From Steromphala cineraria (taxonomy: Eukaryota; Mollusca; Gastropoda; Trochida; Trochidae), in NCBI GenBank assembly GCA_916613615.1, contig OU744732.1, positions 56,380,727-56,444,726 of the forward strand: DNA of 64,000 nt. The letters run 5' to 3'. Below are positions 57,985 to 64,000 of the stretch, piece after piece. The notes under the pieces were generated by a model, which saw only the letters and a program-made list of their open reading frames with translations, searched no databases and was not told where the DNA came from. The position numbers were made by a program, and so were the translations under genes. Positions within the stretch are counted from its first letter, which is position 1. Each line of letters opens with the position of its first letter.

Positions 57985-59535
57985 TGACTTCATCCATTTA
58001 CTCTTTTACAAATTTGTTCACAAAGTTGACAGACTGATCACAGCAGAGGTTTTGACTTTGACTTTGTCATTACAATGAGAAAAGTCTTTGAAGTTTTGCC
58101 CTCGAACAGTGAAACTAACATTCACTTGATGCTCTGAATAACTAAGTGAAGACCAAGGCCTTATTGCAAAATAAATACATTGATTTTTGTAATGTTTTTA
58201 TGATGCAAGAACATTCAGTTAAATATATGTTGAATACTGTTGAGGAATAAGCGTCTTGTGCTCCTTGACAAATTGTTATGCCCATAATCATAAAATGCAT
58301 AGAATAGAAGCATTGAATTGAAGTTAATAAATAACATAATATCAACATCAAAACAATATCAAATAAATAAAAATTTAAAAGGCCTTATTCTTAAAATTCA
58401 TGCAAAATACAAGTACTGAAATAGATTTTATGTTCAAAACAACAAATGGACATCAACCATGTGAAACATGAATAACAAATGAAGTAAAATTATAATCTTA
58501 AAAATTTTCTCACGTTTTTATTCTTATTACCATTAAGTGGCAGGTTCTTTTCTTTTAAAAAGTGCCAGTAATCATGTTAATTATTTCCATTGTAATGAAG
58601 TAACAAGATTATTGTGATAAAATACAATATAATATACACAAAATTTGGGATAATTCTATCAGGAACATAATTTGTCTTTATTTCGCAAATGCTTTCATAC
58701 GCTGAAAATACAATCTGATACTTCTCTCTGGAAACAAAGATTTATGTGTTACGTAACTGCTCCTAAATGTTAAACGAACATTTAGAAATTTCTATCAGAA
58801 CAATAAGTTGTATGCATTTTGCAAATGCTTCTAGACGCTAAAAGTACACTTTGAAATGGTAACACGAGAAGCAATAATGAAACCCTAGTCTTCTAAATAT
58901 ACATATTCCATTATATCCGTCTTTCTGATTGGCCAGCTTGGTCACATGACAGCATTAAAATGTCAACCAGCGTGACTCGCTAGAGGTTGATTTAACAATC
59001 CACGCATCTCTGTTGGCTAAAACTAGATTTTAGAAATTCTGGTCTCGTGTAATGCTGCAAATCAGGCAAAAGGGAACGCTTGGTGTCTGTGCTTTATTAA
59101 ATTCATGTCCCTCATATATGTATATATTTCCAGGATATAAGAGTGATGTCCCTTATTTTCAAAGAAGAAAAGTAATTCAAGAACAATATCATATAATCGA
59201 ACAATTATACACTTGAATTTGGATTCAATCGTTCGCTTCAGGGAATTTTCTGTGTCCAAGGATGACAAATCATTGGATCAACCTAACCTAAAGTAAAAAA
59301 TAGTAATTTGAGATCAAAAACCACATTGAGACGAAGTGTTACTCTCAACTAATAGTTTTTACAAAGATAAATTGTCATGCCAGGATATCATTAATTACAC
59401 CATAAGAGTGCTCTCAGTACTAGTTTTCAAGTGACTTCACCACTGTCAGTTAATTAGTTCTAATATTTCTTTAATGGTATTAATGTATTGTTGTGATTAC
59501 GTTATCTTTACATTTACTTGTCTTAGATATGTTCC
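57985..59535. other. 1.55-kb segment present in copy B but not A
   Basis: Copy A passes directly from the AGCTTCAAACT block (26850) to the AATAAGTTACCATCAATG block (26910), whereas B has about 1.55 kb in between. It contains a diverged internal repeat (GCAAATGCTTTCATACGCTGA near 58687; GCAAATGCTTCTAGACGCTA near 58822) and a GC-richer patch (about 58920-59010). No element termini were found, so insertion in B and deletion in A remain equally possible. Confidence 0.55.
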
Positions 59536-60300
59536 AATTGAAAATAAGTTATCATCAATGATGTGTTTGTGTTTGTCCAACATGTAGACGTCACAAGTAA
59601 CTTTACTTAACTTAACTTTACTCAAAACTGCAATGATAACTTTAATATTAAAGTTTTGACGTCAAAATTACACGTAGTATACATTTCAACAGTATAATGA
59701 CAAAACTGTCATATTGTGTGCGATATTCTTTCAGTTTTCAATGGAACATTTGACTGCCGTCATCTCACTTTCCTAATGAATCATGACATCTATTTAACAA
59801 TTTTCCATATCAATATATTTCAAAATATTCTCAAACAGTTTCTTTCTTTCATTTGACATGATTGACACTTCATGTCTCGAATTGCAAATGAATGGAATTG
59901 TGATGTTTGTTTTTACATTGAGCATTGGTTTAGATGTATTTATTTGGAAACAATAGTGAGTATCAAGGGAATACAAACATTACAAATCAATTCTGCCATT
60001 TTGTCAGTGAAGATCAACTAGAGAAAAATCAGTCAAGCTTTTTAATTTCTACATTGGGGAAATCGTGTACTTGAACTCTACTCATTTTTCTTCAGTTAAT
60101 GTAACATTCAATTAAACCAAAGATAAGCAGGCTCACAGTCTTCAAAAACAGAGAGGCAAACATAAGCATTAGATAAGGATTTCTTTGAAAGCAATAAAAT
60201 ACCTAAAAAAGAACCATTATATACATTCCAAGGACATCAGTGTTGAATGATTGTTAGCAGTTTTAGCACAAAAAGAACAAATGAAAATAATGCTTGGAAA

Positions 60301-60322
60301 CATGTGAATCAAAATTCACATG
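60301..60322. repeat. Short perfect hairpin in copy B
   Basis: CATGTGAAT and ATTCACATG flank a 4-base loop. It lies in a stretch absent from copy A. Confidence 0.7.
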
Positions 60323-60395
60323 ACAATAGATGTATAAGTTGTAGTCATATTGCATAGGGATCGATTACCATAACCAATTATGTTAATTACGGCAC

Positions 60396-60650
60396 AGTGT
60401 ATCAAACTGAATGAGTTGATTCCTACAGATGAATTGCGCCTAATAGATCACAAGAATTACACACTAGAGTTCCCAACCCAGCTCAGGATTAATATATGCT
60501 GATTTACTTATGTCATTGTCATGTAAGTGCAATAGAGACCCCACATCATCTCACCGAGATGACCGTCTATGGGTGAAATCTGACCCAAATGTTAGGGACT
60601 TTTCATGTGAACTGGATATTCAACATGTAGGTCATCACGCATGTTGTGAG
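60396..60650 (+). pseudogene. Copy B counterpart of the candidate exon at 27526-27758
   Basis: The frame starts QCIKLNELIPTDELRLIDHK-like after GGCACAG and runs through YTLEFPTQLRINIC to a TGA near 60500, where copy A continues. After small indels the tail resumes in another frame as DPNVRDFSCELDIQHVGHH. The first 80 bases differ from A at only a few positions. Confidence 0.4.
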
Positions 60651-61084
60651 AAGATTTAAACTGCCTCAATCGCCTCGTTTAAAAGGCGAAATTGAATATA
60701 ACGGTTTTATGTACTGTCATATAATGACTGAATGCCACTTTTTTCATTTGCAAGATAAAACTATAAACATGAGAGGGTTGAAATGAAAACAATAATCACT
60801 CAATCACACAAAGATATAATATGATGCCCACTGGGATTATGGACTGTCAGGAGTTGTTTCATCCTGTTGATGCTTATTCACAAGTATGCATTTAGGTCAA
60901 CTACCTTTGCATCTCTAGTGTAAAACATAACCAGAAAAGAGCACAAGTGAGGAAAACACCCATCAACTTGAACTCAAATGTCACACCTATCAAGATATGA
61001 ACTTCACAGACAGTGAAGAAGAATTTGACTTATATTAAACATATTATTAAAGTATCATTGTATTGCTATTGTATTATATAGTAT

Positions 61085-61675
61085 TATGTCTCCCCCCGTA
61101 GGGTCGGGAGACATATTGGTTCTGGCTAAGTTCCCGTCGGCGTCGGCGTTGGCGTCGGCGTTCCCATTTCGTTTCCGGAGCAGATATCTAGAAACTATGT
61201 GACCGATCATCACCAAACTTGGTATACTGTCTATCCATATCATGTAGATGTGCCTTTTGGAGGTTATAGATAGTTTAAAATTTAATTTGTTTCATGGCAA
61301 AATTTTGCACTTAGTCTTTTTCAAGGGTAATGTTCATTTTCGGAGCAGATCTCTAAAACTATGTGACCGATCATCACCAAACTTGGTATATTGTCTCTCC
61401 ATATCATGTAGATGTGCCTTTTGGAGGTTTTAGATTTAAAACAAATTATTTTGTTTATTTCCATGCAACAATTTGGACTGAGTCTTTTTTAAAGGGTAGT
61501 GTTTGTTTCCGGATCTCTAAAACTATTTGACAAATCATCACCATACATGTATATGTTAAACTGTCTTAAATTTTGTCTTTAGTAATAAACGTCTCATAAT
61601 ACAAGCACTGGTTTGTTGTTTACTTACTCAACATATTCATTCAAGTTGAATTATACAGAGAACAAACACTTTCTA
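61085..61675. mobile_element. Insertion in copy B with hairpin end, GTCGGC microsatellite and tandem units
   Basis: Copy A is continuous across the site (TATTATATAGTATT|TGTATTGGCTTTACAAA at about 28209). The insert begins with a perfect 10-bp stem, TATGTCTCCC / GGGAGACATA (61085-61094, 61106-61115). It is followed by a (GTCGGC)-type microsatellite (61135-61165) and about 2.5 tandem units of about 168 bp starting near 61174, 61340 and 61510 (CGGAGCAGAT, ACTATGTGACCGATCATCAC, TAGATGTGCCTTTTGGAGG). No transposase. The class is uncertain; similar repeats are, as I recall, widespread in molluscs. Confidence 0.65.
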
Positions 61676-64000
61676 GTTTCTATTGGCTTTACAAAGCACA
61701 AGGCGATACACGTGACCAGTCAGATAAAAATCTATTTCGTCCCCTGACGTTCACAATAGTTCAGAAAAAAACACTTTGACCTAGCAATTATTCACCTATT
61801 TCCAACTGTCAGATCTGATATTAACTGTCACGTCAGCTTTCATTGAATATCTGAAAAACTCTATTCATTCTGGAACATTATCATAAACGTTTGACAGTTG
61901 ATTTCAATTTCATTTGACAGCTCTAATCGATATTGACAAAAACAATTGGAGAAATATTATATGGTAAGAAGAAAATTGCACACTCATTTATGAGATATTG
62001 TCCATCGAAATAGAAAATTTAGATTGAGTAAAGGAATGAAATGCTTAAATAGAAATATATACATTGTATAGTATATTCTTAGCGTCAAAGCATTATACAT
62101 ATCTGTTTACTTATGTTATATAATTAAGAAAGGCTAATATCATACTTTCTCTTTGTTAAATATATGTTAAGAAAAGATAAAGAGAAAAAACAGCCAGCAA
62201 ATATTTGTATTCTATTTTACACAAGTAATAATATTTGTGCTGCGACTAAAGATTATTTAAAAAACAATAACTGTTTACGATTCGAACTAATTTCAATAAG
62301 ATTGAATTCTTAGTACATTATATGAAATCAAATCCGTTGATTTTTGAAAACAATGTGTATATTCAGGTTTTTCTCGGAAACAATGTCTCTTGCGTGAGTT
62401 GATGTTTAGAGATTACCGAATTCGTACAACTTGGATCAGTATGACAGTACCTCATCTTAAGATTTATCTTTTGTTGTTTTTCAACCTTAAACATGAAGCC
62501 ATACAGATGACTCTCTGGTTATATGATAATCAAAGTAGTCTGAAGGTTTCAAACGCATAACCTAAGCAAGTTGAAAGTAAACTCATCTATCATCCAAAGT
62601 TTGTAATAACCTTTGGTCCCCTTGAACCTTGGAGTGAACATTTTGTATGTTTATTCTTGTGACAATTTAACTTTAACTTGGAAGTAATATGGAACGTAGA
62701 CTGTATTCGTCTCGGAAATTAATGATTTAACTTTGTTTGAAAGCAGTGAAAACGGCTTTCGTGTATATGAACGGACATAACTGATCTATACTTTGGACAG
62801 GATTCTTAGTGCATTTATAGTTTAATAAATTGTGCATCAATTTCTTTTATCTTCGTATCTTTTATCAATATAAAAGTTACATAGTTGATGGAAATATCTT
62901 GAAAAAATTGAGATTTTATTATTTTCAAAACCTCATTAGTCATATAATGTTATACATACTGTGATCATAAGCAGGTATAAGACAGATTTTCTTTTGAAAC
63001 TCCAGTAGCAAATTGTTTGATTTGTAAACTGATTAATAGTTAAGATGGATGGACACAGTATGTTTTGACTTGTTACACGAATGAAGAAGATGGACATGTT
63101 ATTTTTTTGGGGGGTATTAGAAAAGTTTTTAAGGAGTATGTTTATCTTGCTACGCATCAAATGAAGTGGTGTATTTTTTTTAAATAAGTTTGTCAACAAT
63201 TAACCCCTTTAATGGTAACGTTAAACTATACTGATCTTGAGCGACCAAAAAAAAACCCAACTGATTGCTCTGTATTTCCTGCAACAAATGCAAACAAATT
63301 AAAAGTAATTTTTCGGTACTTGAATGCAGTTGTTACCTTTTAGATCACAAAAGCTTGGGTTTATGTGATGGGTGTTTTCCATTTTAAGCTATTAAAAAAC
63401 CCAGTTATTAGATAGATAATATGAATATATTTCAAATTATTTTGATCGCATTATTTGATTGTTATTTTGTTAGATAGAAGCCATTAAGTAAGAAAAAAAC
63501 AAAACGGTTTTACTTTTCGTCTCAATTTAGTTTACTAGAGGTTTATCAATGCATTTGTGACAACTAAAATCTGTTTGTCAAATTACGACCCACAAGAGAA
63601 GTGCAGTCAACCATTTCATTTCCATTAGCATACTCTTAAGGGAAATCAGTGATGGTATTTTTTGTATTTTCTCCTTCAACAAATAAAAGTGCGACAATTC
63701 AGATACTGTGCCCATTCAAAACGTCTTTGGATTGAACAGGTGATCAATTCTTGACAAATTTGATTCGTTTCATATAAACAATATGTTTTCAAGATGCAGT
63801 TGAGATGTTCCGATGTGTTTAAGGAAGTCCTTATGAATGACAATTAGGAAACCAACGCCTGAATTTGTATTAATGTTTTTCTTATAATAAATTCTTCATG
63901 TCCTGTGATGAAAATACTTAAATCAGGCAAAATCCTGATGAAAATATCAAAGTAAGAACTGAGCAGTTAATTAGAGTCGTAAGAAAAGTTAAACTTAAAT

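Larger units (their letters stand above)
55845..64000 (+). repeat. Segmental duplication copy B (continues past the window)
   Basis: Direct repeat of copy A, beginning near 55845 and still aligned at the last base. Frames are more decayed than in A at 56.5-57.1 kb. The last 2 kb also match the third copy (6.4-10.4 kb). The boundary on the right is unknown. Confidence 0.88.

Noticed and set aside
24715..64000. Copies A and B as the two ends of one giant element
   Set aside because: They are direct repeats with no defined terminus in common at outer edges, contain only relic frames, and a third copy lies outside the pair; a duplication explains them more simply.

Overview
This window is eukaryotic nuclear DNA: it is AT-rich, has no long ORFs, contains introns-sized gaps and candidate splice sites, and is full of SINE, LINE, Tc1-like and MITE remnants. 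It has no bacterial features (no operons, no ribosome binding sites). Several repeats are of kinds I associate with marine molluscs: tandem TGACCTTGACC arrays, a GTGAGTGAGTT...TTTTACGCC element known to me from abalone-type gastropods, and 'ATGTCTCCC...GGGAGACAT' elements. My best guess is a gastropod or related mollusc; that rests on remembered repeat families, not on a marker gene. No complete, confidently identifiable host gene is present.

Layout. 0-6.4 kb: AT-rich intergenic sequence with one TA-flanked MITE, nested short duplications (2.2-3.5 kb), and a CpG-richer stretch (3.8-6.1 kb) holding two candidate minus-strand first exons and a cluster of CRE-like sites. 6.4-11.0 kb: first, most diverged copy of a large duplicated block, swollen by three later insertions (MULE-like MITE, nuclear-receptor-half-site tandem element, TTAA MITE). 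12.3-17.2 kb: a large inverted repeat whose arms were separately hit by two MITEs (left) and a SINE (right). 17.2-18.2 kb: a Tc1-like transposase wreck and a foldback element. 18-24.7 kb: mostly featureless, with a 66-bp direct duplication joined to a MITE, and a tRNA-derived SINE. 24.7-31.9 kb: segmental duplication copy A. 31.9-46.7 kb: mostly featureless, with hairpins, two TTAA MITEs, one candidate cysteine-containing exon and a local duplication. 46.7-49.8 kb: two unrelated 5'-truncated, mutated LINEs, both minus strand. 50.0-52.1 kb: MITEs among decayed minus-strand coding fragments, one of them split by a MITE. 55.8-64.0 kb: segmental duplication copy B, running off the window end.

The dominant story is genome turnover. 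Two direct copies (A and B, about 31 kb apart) plus an older third copy allow filled and empty insertion sites to be compared, which gives target-site evidence for two MITE families: a TTAA-target family (six copies) and a 9-bp-target-duplication family (four copies). Coding evidence is limited to short, splice-bounded fragments that I could not assign to a family; these are given with low confidence.
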